Part shown: in pieces, positions 1 to 9,953 of the stretch | Position numbering within the stretch: the first letter of the stretch is position 1 | Layout of the letters: each line of letters begins with the position of its first letter | Assembly: GCF_027409185.1 (NCBI RefSeq) | Contig: NC_084468.1 | Location: forward strand, 48,733,001-48,797,000 | Direction: 5' to 3' | Length of the DNA: 64,000 nt | Origin: Cynocephalus volans | Lineage: Eukaryota; Chordata; Mammalia; Dermoptera; Cynocephalidae | Position numbers and translations under genes: made by a program | Notes under the pieces: generated by a model | Databases searched by the model: none | Told to the model about the DNA's origin: nothing | The model's input: only the letters and a program-made list of their open reading frames with translations

Positions 1-86
1 TCAGCCAGTCTGTGTCTTTTGATTGGGGAATTTAAGCCTTTTACATTAAGAGTTGTTATTGAATAGTGTTGATTTATTCCTAGCAT
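1..86 (-). pseudogene. L1 ORF2 N-terminus, cut by window edge
   Basis: An ATG at 86-84 (minus strand) opens 28 stop-free codons that run off the window. The protein includes ITTLNVKGLNSP and then IKRHRLA, the conserved start of the L1 ORF2 apurinic endonuclease domain. ORF2 normally supplies endonuclease and reverse transcriptase for target-primed reverse transcription. About 190 bp of spacer separate it from ORF1, as usual in L1. Whether the rest is intact cannot be seen. Confidence 0.75.
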
Positions 87-276
87 TTTTTTGATTGTTG
101 TTTGGTTGTCTTAGGTGTCTTTTGTTCCTTGCTTTCTGATTTACTGTTTGGTTTCTGTGTTTGTTGGTTCCTTAGGTTGTAGATAACCTTTTTGTTTGTT
201 TGTTTTCTCTTCATGAATGCCTTTTTTATTATACTAGTGGCTTTAGATTTTTCTTGGGTTTTTATGGTAGTGGTAG

Positions 277-1261
277 TTATTTTTCAGGAACCAAACCCAG
301 TACTCCCTTGAGGATTTCTTGTAAGGGTGGTCGTGTAGTGGTGAACTCCTGCAGTTTTTGTTTATCTGAGAAATATACTATTTGCCCTTCATTTCAGAAG
401 GATAGCCTTGCAGGGTAGAGTATTCTTGGCTGACAACCTCTGTCTTTTAGTATTTTGAATATATCATCCCATTCCTTTCTGGCTTTTAGGGTTTGTGATG
501 AAAAGTCTGATGTTAGCCTGATTGGGGCTCCCTTATAGGTGATTTGACGCTTCTCTCTTGCAGCTTTTAAGATTCTCTCTTTGTCTCTGAGTTTTGCCAA
601 TTTGACTGTAACATGTCTTAGAGAAGACCTTTTTGGGTTGAATACATTTGGAGATCGTTGAGCTTCCTCGATCTGAAGATCTTTGATTTTTCCTATACCT
701 GGGAAGTTTTCTGCCACTATTTTGTTGAATGTGTTTTCAATGGAATCTCCATTTTCCTCCCCTTCTGGAATACCCATGACTCGGATATTTGAGTGCTTAA
801 GGTTATCTGATATCTCTCTCAGATTTTCTTCAGTGCTTTTTATTCTTTTTTCTTTCTTTTTTTTTGTCTGCTTGTGTTATTTCAAACAGCCCATCTTCAA
901 GTTCAGAGTTTCTCTCTTCAACTTCCACAAGCCTGTTCATTAAGCTCTCCGTTGTGTTTTTTATTTCGCTGAATAACTTCTTCAGATCGGCAAGTTCTGC
1001 TACATTTTTTTTCAGGGCATTGATTTCCTTGTACATTTCCTCTTTCAGGTCTTGTATACTTTTCCTCATTTCATCATGATGTCTGGCTGAGTTTTCTTGT
1101 ATCTCATTCAGTTTCCTTAGAATTATCACTCAAAATTCCTTGTCAGTCATTTCAAGGACTTCTTGTTCTATAGAAGCTAGAGCTTGAGATTTATTATCTT
1201 TTGCTGGTGTACTTTCTTGATTTTTTGTATTTCTGGTATCTTTTCTTTGATGTTTATTCAT
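277..1261 (-). pseudogene. L1 ORF1 (RNA-binding chaperone), disabled
   Basis: ORF1 starts at an ATG at 1261-1259 and ends at a TAA at 279-277, giving about 328 codons, the usual ORF1p size. An N-terminal basic region is followed by a coiled coil (NEIQENS through SELEDG, roughly 1129-880). The RRM-like and C-terminal domain lies at about 777-394, with RRSSLRH-like and YKGAPIRLT motifs and PRILYPARLSF near its end. ORF1p trimerises and binds L1 RNA. The copy is broken: a stop after the first 40 or so codons, a reading-frame change between about 829 and 778, and a stop straight after the LSF motif at 394. Coding sequence resumes after the last stop as far as the natural terminator. Confidence 0.9.
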
Positions 1262-2039
1262 TGTGGCAGGGGGTTTCACAGTCCACAGGTTTGACACTAT
1301 TGACTGACTAAGATGTTGCTGTGGTTGCTAATTTGGTATGCTACCTCAGTGACTCCCTGTTCCGTGCACTCTGGTCCGGGCTGCTGGGATGCGCTGAGGC
1401 ACCACAGAGCGTGTGGTCTCTGCAGAGCTTCCCCTTCCCCTGCAGGATGTCTCCCTGCTCTGTGCGCGCTAGGCTGGGCTTGGGATGGAGCCCGGTGGCG
1501 GTGGTGAAGTCTACCTGCTGCTGGATTGCGTGGCAGCAGCGTGGATTCTGTGGAGTTCCCGCCTCCCCTGCCCAATGTCTCCCCACTCTGTGTGCACTGG
1601 GCTGGGCTGGGAATGAAGCCGGGTGGCAGCAGGGAAGCCTACCTGTTGGATCACACAGTGGTGGCCCCGCAGGGCGTGTGGTCTCCGTGGAACTTCTGCC
1701 TCTCCCGCTGGACGTCTCCCTGTCTCAGCCGCGGTCGGGCGGGTGGGGGCGGGCATCAGAAGCCATGGTCACAGCTGCAGCCCGGGTGACACATGCCAGC
1801 TCAGTCCTCCATGTTTCCACCTCTGCGTCTGTGGCTGCGATGCGGGCTGCGGGGCACCGGTGGGTCGCGCTCGCGGGTTGGGGGAAGATTCCTGGTTCTC
1901 GGCAGGGTAAAGACACCGTTTCAAAGCCATTCCTTTGTGCCGATTCTGCTACAGCTGCCTCTGGCGCGGGCCTCAGGCTGCTTCTACTCCTGGCGGAAAA
2001 GCGGCGGGCAGCTCTCCTCTTCCGCCATCTTGACCTCCA
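1262..2039 (-). promoter_or_regulatory. L1 5'UTR / internal promoter, GC- and CpG-rich
   Basis: This is the leader of the minus-strand L1. It is far richer in GC and CpG than anything else in the window. The distal end (2022-2032) has a CAAGATGGCGG-type YY1 site, known in L1 to set accurate initiation. Positions 1942-2012 resemble part of a MaLR LTR, and 1355-1717 consists of three imperfect tandem units. In intact L1s this region drives sense transcription and often also antisense transcription into the flank. Activity of this copy is inferred, not shown. Confidence 0.75.
1355..1717 (-). repeat. Three imperfect tandem units in L1 5'UTR
   Basis: Three successive units can be aligned by eye at 1581-1717 (137 bp), 1453-1580 (128 bp) and 1355-1452 (98 bp, internally shortened). 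On the minus strand each begins with GAGAC followed by a purine-rich run, then CCACACGC/CCACGCT-like text, and ends in a CACAGAG(C/T)(A/G)GG-like block (more diverged in the last unit). The arrangement resembles monomeric L1 promoters known in rodents. The units are diverged from one another, so the array is not a recent expansion. Confidence 0.65.
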
Positions 2040-2429
2040 CTCTAAAAGTTCCTCATTTAATTTTTATTTATTCCTGATGATACTGATGGTGACAATTTTA
2101 CATATAATATATTTTTTTCACTTTGTCAACTGTGTATATTCTTCTTCTTCTGATGTTTCTCATCTTTTTGTTACCTTTTGGGCTTTTCATATAGTAAGGC
2201 TCACAACTTTTGTCTCACATTTTTTACTTTCCTATTTCTTTATTATTATTTCTTCCTTTGGTAGTAATTATATTATTGTAACCATTCAGGTATTTATTGT
2301 TTATTTTTTGTCTACATTGTTTTTCAACTGTTAAAATTTGAGAGTGCTCTGTTAAAGTTTCCAACCACAGATGTGTTTCTATTTCTCCTAGCATTAATAA
2401 CAATGTTGCTGCTGTTTACATCATGTTTT
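2040..2429. other. T-rich flank of the L1, nothing recognised
   Basis: This sequence is markedly T-rich on the plus strand with few TA or TGA triplets. The antisense reading frame of the L1 5'UTR therefore stays open to 2334. No repeat family or gene was recognised. Confidence 0.5.
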
Positions 2430-2622
2430 CTGTGTGTTTGGCATTGTTCAAAGTGCTTGTTATATTAAATAGTTTGATCCTCACAAAAACCCAATGAGGA
2501 AACGTCTGTTATTAGCTCCATTTTTCAGATGAGGAAATGGAAGCATTTAAATAACTTTCTCAATGTTACTCATCAGGATTCCAACCCAGGCAATCTGGCT
2601 TCAGATTCCATGGTTTTGCCTA
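2430..2622 (-). mobile_element. MIR SINE, antisense
   Basis: The order of motifs is that of a MIR read backwards. A GTTTGGCATTGTTCAAAGTGCTT-like 3' segment comes first, then the AGATGAGGAAA core, then the CCAACCCAGGCAATCTGGCTTC-like 5' segment. MIRs are ancient tRNA-derived SINEs mobilised by L2. It is too diverged to subclassify. Confidence 0.8.
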
Positions 2623-4109
2623 TGACATTTTGAAACTATGATATTCAGTACCTAGAGGTTCATAATTAGCCTATCTTCATTGTGTGTTGCATTTTTAATT
2701 AACTTAAACCTACTCTCTATACTACCTTTGTAACCAGTTTAGGGTGGTTGAACAGGCTAAAAGATGTGAAGTACAAATAAAAACTGGTTTTATTTTTCTC
2801 CAGTCACTGCCTTCATCCATGCTGTATTGAATCGCCCTTTTCCTTCACTTGATGACACTTAATATTTTTGCCTCACGAAGATTCAATAGCATTTCCAGAC
2901 AAACCATTTCTGGTCATTGTGGTATTAAAAATACCACGTACTGCGCAAGTTACTTATATGGGAAAGGACTTGTAGCTCAAAGTTTTCCCAATCTCTCTTC
3001 TCTGTCCCCTGTCAGTCCATTCCACTGTCTCTTGTTGCAAGCTCCCCTGGGCCTCCAGGGTGTCATCTTGGACAGCTATCTTCAGAAAACTCCGTGTCAG
3101 ACAGCTCCTGCAGAACCCACTGGGCTTGCTGGAAACTCACACGTTCTGCCATGGGACACGAGGAGGAAGTGCAGGCTCCTCTATTACATCTCTGTTCTCT
3201 GCTCTTTCTCACCAATTTTCTTTCAACCATGAGGCTTTAGGGTACAGGTGGAGTACTAGAAGCTCAGCCAATCCTCCGCACAGCAGTTATCCAACTGGAA
3301 AATGAGATGCCTGATTGTCTCAGTATCCCTTGATATCAGGAGAAGAGGATTCTCTCTTTCTCTCATTCTTCTCTCCTCTCTTTCTTTTTCTCTTCCTCAC
3401 TTCCTCTCTGGTGTTTGTTTATACAGAAGGACAGGGCTGGGGAGGGGATTGGTTGGGATAATAGTTGAGCTCAGCTAATCAGTTTTGCTCCCTCTTAATA
3501 AGCCCTGAAAACAGTGTCTGGCTGCATCTATTTACTATACTCTCTGAAATGTAGTATATGCATTGTCTTTTTGACTTAGTTTTGGATCCAATTTACAATG
3601 TGGGTTGACCAGAAAAGTCCTATTACTCATTTACTCTGTTTATTTTGATTTTATTTTTGCTAGTACTGATGACTTTTGATTAGTTTCTTCACTAGTATAT
3701 GCCCAGATATTATTTCACTTTTCAAAGGTATGTTTCTTATAAGCAACACATAGTTTCATTTTTTAAATCAGTGGAAACATTTTATCTTTTTATGGCTCAG
3801 CAAAGTAAACAATGTGCCTGAGATCATACATTAGCGAAAACAGCATCAACATTCTATCCCAGGTGTGTCTGTCTACTAAGACCATGCTCCTAATCACTGC
3901 ATTTCTCATTTGTCTCCAATAATGTGGAAGATGTCATCTTGATTGCAATTTTACTTATTATTATAATGTTGTTTCAAAACACACCTGAAGCTCTAATTGT
4001 CCAATTCCAGGTAAATACAAGTTTTGACTAGATAAGGACACTAGTTCACTTCATTTCCTGACTCTTCTGTTCACACAGTTCCCAATCTTTCCTTATCTTT
4101 GTTTTTCTA
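2623..4109. other. Mostly unrecognised; pyrimidine tract and weak MIR trace
   Basis: No gene is apparent. A C/T-only tract runs at 3351-3409. Between about 3800 and 3905 there is a weak antisense MIR-like resemblance (a transferred-motif order of GCAAAGTAA, GTGCCTGAGATCA and CCATGCTCCTAA), too poor to call with confidence. Confidence 0.35.
3351..3409 (+). repeat. Polypyrimidine (CT-rich) tract
   Basis: About 59 bases are composed almost only of C and T, as imperfect CTCTTT repeats. This is low-complexity sequence able to adopt non-B structures. Confidence 0.8.
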
Positions 4110-4207
4110 ATCAGCTTAGTGATTAAGCTCATGAATATTGGAGTCAAAGAGACTCGGTTTTAAATCTCAGTTCTGACACAGTATAATCTGTAAAATGAGG
4201 ATTAAAG
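4110..4207 (+). mobile_element. MIR SINE fragment, sense
   Basis: The fragment begins with a TTAGTGATTAAG box-like start. It continues through GGAGTCAAAGAGACT and CAGTTCTGACAC to a CTGTAAAATGAGGAT core, the sense order of MIR. The 3' half is missing or unrecognisable. Confidence 0.7.
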
Positions 4208-4876
4208 AGCTAAGACACCAAAGTGGAAATTATAGTGCGAGTCTTACATTAGTTTACTGGTAGAATTTAAACACTTTGGGCCATGACTGGAAACTGGTAA
4301 CACAAGGCCCAATAAAAGTCAATTTTATGGGAGGTAAGGATGCTTCTTGGAAAGAACTTAATCTTCGGTGCTTCCAGAGTTCAGTCTTACCTGGATATTT
4401 ATGGATAATTAGTGATTTAGTCTAGCAAAAGTTTATTTTCAAAGATGGGACATGTTGTTCAGTTGTTTTGGGAACAAATGAACTTGACTCCAAATAAGGT
4501 ACAATGATCATGATTTTGAGCATAGCCTGGCGCTTTTACTCAAGTCTGTTTTCAGCCCAGTCTCCTGAAAATATTTTGATTTTAGAAAAAGTGGTGAAAA
4601 TGAGAAAAATCTGAGGAGCTGTTTTGGGAAACTGAATTTGGGAGCACAAATAACACTACTTTTGAGGTCTCAGAGTAAATCTGACTATGCAAAAGGAAGA
4701 GAACAGCTTTTCCCTTTCCCTCTCTGCCCCATTTTGCTACAGATACCAGTGCCCAGTAGTGAGATAGGAGGTGCTCAGTTTCCCTGGCTTTGGGTTCCAG
4801 GACACGCCCAGGGTTTCAAGCCACTCCCCAAGGTCTCAGGCCCTCTCCACCAAGCTCTCCCTTAGAGGAAAGTTAC
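4208..4876. other. No recognised feature
   Basis: I see no gene, convincing repeat or tandem array here. Open frames are short and uninformative. Confidence 0.4.
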
Positions 4877-5202
4877 TGTTGATAGTTAGACCTATTTTCA
4901 ATGTCAACACAGGGAAAATGAGACCAAAATGGGCTAGCTTATGCAAATACGGTGGCTGGGCATGCTCAGTAGAGAAGTTATATAACTGTGGTGACCAGGC
5001 ATGCTCAGTAAAATGTAGTTCATCCTCTGAATGACCTTCCACTAGAGGTGCTAGAGAGCAGAAAACATTCTTGAATATGCCTAGTGCATGTGACAAGATC
5101 CAACCAATCAACATACTCCAAAAGGGGACCAACTGAGTATATGCAAGGCTGTGTTACATAACTGAGAACCACCCCCCTTAATTGAATGTTCATTAGGTAG
5201 CA

Positions 5203-5214
5203 AAACTATAAAAG
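5203..5214 (+). promoter_or_regulatory. TATA box of the LTR
   Basis: An ACTATAAAAG element lies about 100 bp downstream of the CCAAT box and 40 bp upstream of the first R/U5-like repeat. That is the position expected for a retroviral core promoter. Activity is unknown. Confidence 0.5.
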
Positions 5215-5245
5215 CTGAATTCCAGTAGAAGGCAGGGCTTTTGCT

Positions 5246-5505
5246 CACACTCTCTGGGGCCAGTCTGCACTCTGCCTGTGAAGTATGTATTTCTTTCTTT
5301 TTGTATCAAGCTTACTTTCAGCAAGTGGCTACTCATTCTCCTGGAGCCAGCCTGCACTCTGTACTGAACTTTAAGTATGCATATCTTGCTTTTGTATTAT
5401 AAACTTGGTGTGGGCCCTGCCCAGTTTCTGGCGCTAGGCCACACTCTCTCTGTGTGGAACCTGTATTTCTTATTTGTTACACTAAACCCATTCTCACTTT
5501 CTATT
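5246..5505 (+). repeat. Three imperfect repeats in R/U5 of the LTR
   Basis: Three copies of an approximately 80-88 bp module are visible near 5246-5324, 5334-5412 and 5419-5505. Each has a CTGG(G/A/C)GC block, a CTGCACTCT or CACACTCT block, a TATTTCTT or TATCTTGC block and a terminal TTGT...AAACTT-like stretch. The copies are quite diverged. Confidence 0.55.
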
Positions 5506-5560
5506 ATGACTCTGCTCTTGAATTCTTTCCTGTGGCAGTCAAGAACCTGACAAGAGGACA

Positions 5561-5924
5561 GGGTGGATTGAGGCCGACTACGAGGCCCCCCAGATGCCAC
5601 CTCCAACATCAGTATAGCCACCCCCAAAAAGCAGCTTTGCCAGCATGGACTGCTTTTCCCAAAGGAGGAATTATGACCCCTGGGTGCTCAGTGCATCAGC
5701 CAAAGCCACAGTGAGGGGTGAGGAAGGGCTGCTGGAGACTGAAAGAACAGTGGGACAGAGGAACAGCTGCAAGTACTCCTAGTGGCTGCCAGGTGAAGTA
5801 ATAGTGGCGCATACATGCTCCAGATGCCTGTGTAGAAGTGCTAGCTCCCTGCAGAGTGATGGTGAAGCAACAGGTTTATGAACATGCATTCCTGACCCCT
5901 CCACCCCTGCCCCTAGCCTTAGTT
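5561..5924. other. Unrecognised, possibly ERV-related remnant
   Basis: This moderately GC-rich stretch follows the LTR directly. It might be degraded ERV leader sequence, but no primer-binding site or protein motif could be recognised. Confidence 0.3.
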
Positions 5925-6395
5925 CTGCTGCAATCACAATATTCTATACCTCAGTCAATGGCAATTTCATTCTGGTTATTTGAGTCCAAAGCCTCTGAGT
6001 CATCCTTGACTTCTCCCTTTCTATCTCTTCCTACATGTGATCCACCAGGAAATCCCATTGACTGAACTTTCAAATATAGGCAGAATCCAAACATTCTCAC
6101 TCCCTGCACGGCTGCTTCCCGGTGCTGGGCCCGTCATCTCTCACCTAAGTCACTGTAGTAGCCTCTTTTCTCCTCTCTCTGTTTCTACCCTGTCATGGAG
6201 GCTTCTCAACAAAGCAGCCAGAATGAGCCTTTTTAAACAAAAGGCAGCTTGTATCCCTCCTCTGTTCAAAATCCTCTAAATCACTCCTGGTCTCACCCAG
6301 AGTGACAGTTAAAGTCCTTACAATGTGTTACAAGACTTTAAACATGATCTGCCTTTCCTGCAAAATCTCCCTGACTCACCAATGATGATAATTAT
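5925..6395 (+). mobile_element. L2 LINE fragment, sense
   Basis: The sequence follows the 3' half of L2 ORF2. It has CTGAGTCATCCTTGACT, then CACTGTAGTAGCCTC, AACAAAGCAGCCAGA, TCAAAATCCTCTAAAT, and a final ACTTTAAACATGATCTGCC. L2 is an ancient mammalian LINE. The element breaks off before the 3' tail. Confidence 0.8.
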
Positions 6396-6454
6396 ATTAA
6401 TATATAATATTCAATATGTCACATGTAATATTTAATATATAACACAGTGTGGAG

Positions 6455-6598
6455 CATATACAACTATAATATATACCTCATAGGGTTGTTAAAGGCTACT
6501 ATATAAGTTAATACGTGTAAAATGCTTAGAAGAGTGTCTGTTACATAGTAAGGGTTCAGTAAATTTCATATATACTTATTGTATTCTTGTTATTATGC
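6455..6598 (+). mobile_element. MIR SINE 3' part, sense
   Basis: The fragment has ACCTCATAGGGTTGTTAAAGG, AATACGTGTAAAATGCTTAGA, and a TTACATAGTAAGG...CAGTAAAT tail, matching the sense MIR 3' half. An AT-rich simple stretch (about 6388-6450) precedes it. Confidence 0.75.
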
Positions 6599-6639
6599 AG
6601 GAAGGTAGTAGCATGGAAATGAATGGATCCTTAATTAAG

Positions 6640-6742
6640 GAATGAAAGAATTGCAGCTCAGTAAGATCAAGAAACTTGCCTAGAGCCATTCCTAGAATGT
6701 GGTAGAGCAGAGATTCAATCCCACACCTCTTGAATATCTGAG
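6640..6742 (-). mobile_element. MIR SINE fragment, antisense
   Basis: The text runs GCTCAGTAAGATCAAGAAAC, CTTGCCTAGAGCC, then GTGGTAGAGCAGAGATTCAA. This is the antisense order of the MIR 5' half. It lies head-on to the sense MIR immediately upstream. Confidence 0.65.
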
Positions 6743-7929
6743 ATGGCCCAATGTCTTTCCAACAAATTATTAGCATTCAGTGTAATTTACCTTGGAAAAT
6801 GGTGTCCTGAATTCATCTTTTATTTTACATTTTCATTTAAGCTTTCCAGAATAAAGGGAGTTGAAAAAAATTCTAAATTGCAATTACACAATATTTCTTA
6901 CTATTATGTGACTATGACCGTATATTTGTAAATAAATGCTTCCTTGTCTCCTATAGTTAAACTTGTTGAGAGAAAGTACTGGGTAATTGTAATTTTTGAT
7001 TCCCTAAGCTTATAAATCTAGGGCCAAGAAAGTAAGCAAGCAAATACATAGCAATAATGAGGATTAATGCATCTTTATTTGCATTGATCTGTCAATATTG
7101 ATTTAAATTACTGAACAATAATCTAAACTTTCTAGTAACTTGAAACAAAGATTTTCATAATTTTTTCCCCTTTGTTTCTCTATGGATGTTTGTGGGTCTT
7201 TTTGACTTTGTAATTCAGTTTTATTTATATTAGAACACTTTATTTATCACAATGAATTCCCGGACTTAATATTAAAAATTCATCTCACAAAAGTGTAGTC
7301 CTTTCTTTCGCAGGGTGACATTCATATGAGTGAAAAACACTAGCTTAGTTCAAGAGCTGTGTTTAAACTAGTAAGAACAAGATTTATATACTTTTTTGCC
7401 AAGACTGTTTCTCCACTGCTAGATATTAGAACAAAGCATCACTAGCAAATGGAACCAAAACGATCAACTCAGTATAAGCAGCACTTAGGAGCAAGTCTAT
7501 TTAGAAAGTCCATTCCACATATCTATATACCTTTGAGTGTGCTCCAATATTATATAGGCATTTGCATTAATTTAAAAATATTGGTGTGCTGGTAAGCCAG
7601 CATTGCAATGCCTTTTTTTCCCTTCGGTTTTAAATTCACTGTATTCAATGACCGGGCTATCACAGGTAATGACCATGTTAGTAAAGGTGAATGACTATTT
7701 CTCAAGGGATGAATGGTTGCATTTTTTTTTACTCGGAGCATCTCAGTTGAGCGTAAGTATCAAACTGTAGAATAGGCCTTCGTTGGCTGCTGGTGATTTC
7801 TGGTACACAGACCTGCCATGTAGCACAGATGAGGAGGAAGAAAAGCACAGCTTGAAGCCGTTTTTTCCAGACTTCCCCCATACTAATGGAAATAGTAACA
7901 GCCTCAGCTTTCAAAAGATGAAAATATTA
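6743..7929. other. No recognised feature
   Basis: This is AT-rich single-copy-looking DNA. Short open frames have no recognisable motif, and no repeat was identified by eye. Confidence 0.4.
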
Positions 7930-7931
7930 TA

Positions 7932-8011
7932 TGAGGTACTTCAAAAGTTTGTGGAAAAATAGAATTGAAAGATAATATGAATCTTTCCACGAACTTTTTG
8001 AAATACCTTCT
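7932..8011. mobile_element. Mariner-like MITE, about 80 bp
   Basis: The two ends form imperfect inverted repeats of about 28 bp. The left is GAGGTACTTCAAAAGTTTGT. The right, read on the other strand, is GAAGGTATTTCAAAAAGTTC. A TA dinucleotide flanks each side (7930-7931 and 8012-8013), as expected for Tc1/mariner insertion. The element has no coding capacity, and only about 25 bp separate the arms. It resembles deletion derivatives of cecropia-type mariners. Confidence 0.75.
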
Positions 8012-8013
8012 TA

Positions 8014-9446
8014 ATCTCATTTGTTTAAGCTCAGGCAGTGCTTTCTTTCTGTTGAGCCTAAGTGGCGGTGGAGAATTTTCACTTCCAGAATCTAAAATGG
8101 TAGGTGGAGGGAGGGTTTAGCCTGAGATTTTATCTCCTGTATCAGGCTCTGAATAGGCATGGGAGATTTGGTGTTTCGATCACTAGAAACGTTTTCAAGC
8201 AAAACCTTTTGACAGATATAACATTATAAATTCAAAGTAGCAGTTTTCATGTTGTTTCTTGTTAAAAAAAATTATTTTGTGTAAAACTTAAATCTCCTCA
8301 TCTTTTTTGTATCCTCCACCATCATTTTCCCTAAAGTATTAAATATCAGTTTTCACTACCATCTTTTCTACCCAATTTGGAAACATTCCATAATCTGTAT
8401 CTGTCATTGCCTTTAACTTTTCTTTTCATGTCTAAACTTTTAAAGAATAGTATATTTATTATCTGTCATCTTTTATTATTTATTATCAATTATTTCTCAG
8501 ACCTTCTAAGTTTTGGGTTCTACCTCTTCCAGGACCCAAACTCTTCATTTGTTACAGTTTTTAATATATTCCTAACTGCCAAAAGGGTAAAAAATTTCCG
8601 GTCTCAAATTCTGAAGGTTAAAAATTTATGCCACGTCCCATTAGAGGAGCCAAATAGAAAAATGATCTCTGCAGAAAACTCCAGCTTTTTGATTTTATGG
8701 TTTCAGATAATAAGTTCCTTGAAGTTTCTTGAAGTATGTACCCATTTGACTATAGTGATTAAAATCAGTTTACATTTATCACTGGGAAATTGATGTGACA
8801 TTGAGAAGAAGGCAGTGGTGAGCAAAAATCCTCTACTACATCAATTTAATATAGAAGCAATGTGACAGCTACTTTCCCTGGGACTTTCAGGTACTTGTAA
8901 GGTAAAGGATGCCCTAAATATGCAATAGATTGATACTGGAAAGGCCTTTGTAAATTTAAATGTAAAAATCATAGCAAAACTAATTTGTAAGTGTAATTTC
9001 ATATAAGTAGGGAGTTAAGTGAAATTTACATGTAGATACATGTAGATACGATCTCAAGGTTAATGTTACAGGCTAGGCTATACACTTTTTTTCTGCTTGC
9101 TATCATCCTTAGGGAAGATTTTTTTTCTTTTATTATAATGCTTGGGAAAGTAGTTTTTGAAAGCTTTGTTAAAGTTAACATAGATATACTATGTTTGTAA
9201 TTATAATACTGTGTGATACCTAGAATTCTAAAAAACTGATTCCACTTTGTGACTATCACTTATAATCCACGTTATTCTTGAGGGACAAAAACAGGCCAGG
9301 CTACACTTTATATTACTATTAAACTTCAGACTCAATCTTAGGCAAGGCCATTGGGAAGGCTCAATTTAACTAACATGTGAAATGATTTACTCTTTTCTTG
9401 CTTATCTCATGTCTAAGCCTGGGATTTAACATTCCAGTGGTGATTA
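8014..9446. other. No recognised feature
   Basis: AT-rich DNA with no convincing repeat or gene. The longest plus-strand open frame (8377-8793, 138 codons) is low-complexity, rich in Leu, Phe and Ser, with no family resemblance, and is treated as chance. Confidence 0.4.
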
Positions 9447-9919
9447 AAAAAGAGTCTGTATGCATCTGACCAAAGATTGATATCCAGAATGTACGAGGAA
9501 CTCAACTTAACAGTAAAAAAACAAATAATCCAATTAAAAAATGGGCAAAAGAACTGAATAGGCAGTTCTCAAAGGAAGGTATACAAATGGCCAACAGACA
9601 TGAAAAAAATGCTCAATATCAGTCAGCATCAGGGAAATGCAAATCAAACCACACTGAGATAGCCTCCCACCCCAGTTAGACTGGTGATTATCAAAAAGAG
9701 AATAGTAAATGCTGGCAAGGATGCAGAGAAAGGGGAACTCTCTTACAATGTTGATGGGACTGTAAATTGGTGCAGACATTATGGAAAATATATGTTTGAG
9801 ATTCCTCAAACAACTACAGATAGACCTGACATAAGATCCAGAAATCCCACTGCTGGTTACATACCCAAAGGAATGGAAATCATCATGTCAAAGTACACCC
9901 CCTTGTTTATTGCAGCTCT

Positions 9920-9952
9920 ATTTACAATAGCCAACGGTTGGCTATTGTAAAT
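9920..9952. repeat. Perfect 16-bp-arm palindrome inside L1
   Basis: The arm ATTTACAATAGCCAAC at 9920-9935 is followed by a single G and then its exact reverse complement at 9937-9952. The left arm is ordinary L1 ORF2 sequence; the right arm is an extra inverted copy. Confidence 0.95.
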
Positions 9953-9953
9953 A

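Larger units (their letters stand above)
1..2039 (-). mobile_element. L1 LINE, 5' part (5'UTR, ORF1, start of ORF2)
   Basis: Read on the minus strand, this stretch gives a GC-rich 5'UTR, a complete but disabled ORF1 and the first codons of ORF2, which is the normal L1 order. The 5' end is placed near 2037-2040, just outside a YY1-like AAGATGGC motif typical of L1 5' ends; beyond it the sequence turns abruptly AT/T-rich. The rest of ORF2 and the 3'UTR lie outside the window, so the flanking target-site duplication cannot be checked. ORF1 has only a few disabling changes, so this is among the younger L1 copies here. The subfamily is not identified. Confidence 0.93.
4877..5560 (+). mobile_element. 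Class I ERV-like solo LTR with readable promoter
   Basis: The element starts TGTTGATAG. It has an LTR-like U3 with an ATGCAAAT octamer (4941-4948), a duplicated GGCATGCTCAGTA motif (about 4959-4972 and 4997-5010, 38 bp apart), a CCAAT box (about 5104) and a TATAAA box near 5207. Downstream lie three imperfect copies of an R/U5-like module. The 3' boundary is uncertain (5530-5570) and no target duplication was found. No gag, pol or env coding sequence was recognised beside it. The family is not named; conventional promoter spacing is the main support. Confidence 0.55.

Noticed and set aside
5561-5924. ERV internal region with gag remnants
   Set aside because: No protein motif or primer-binding site could be read in any frame; only position next to an LTR suggests it.
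8377-8793. 138-codon open frame as a gene
   Set aside because: Low-complexity Leu/Phe/Ser composition, no domain, AT-rich context and no supporting signals.
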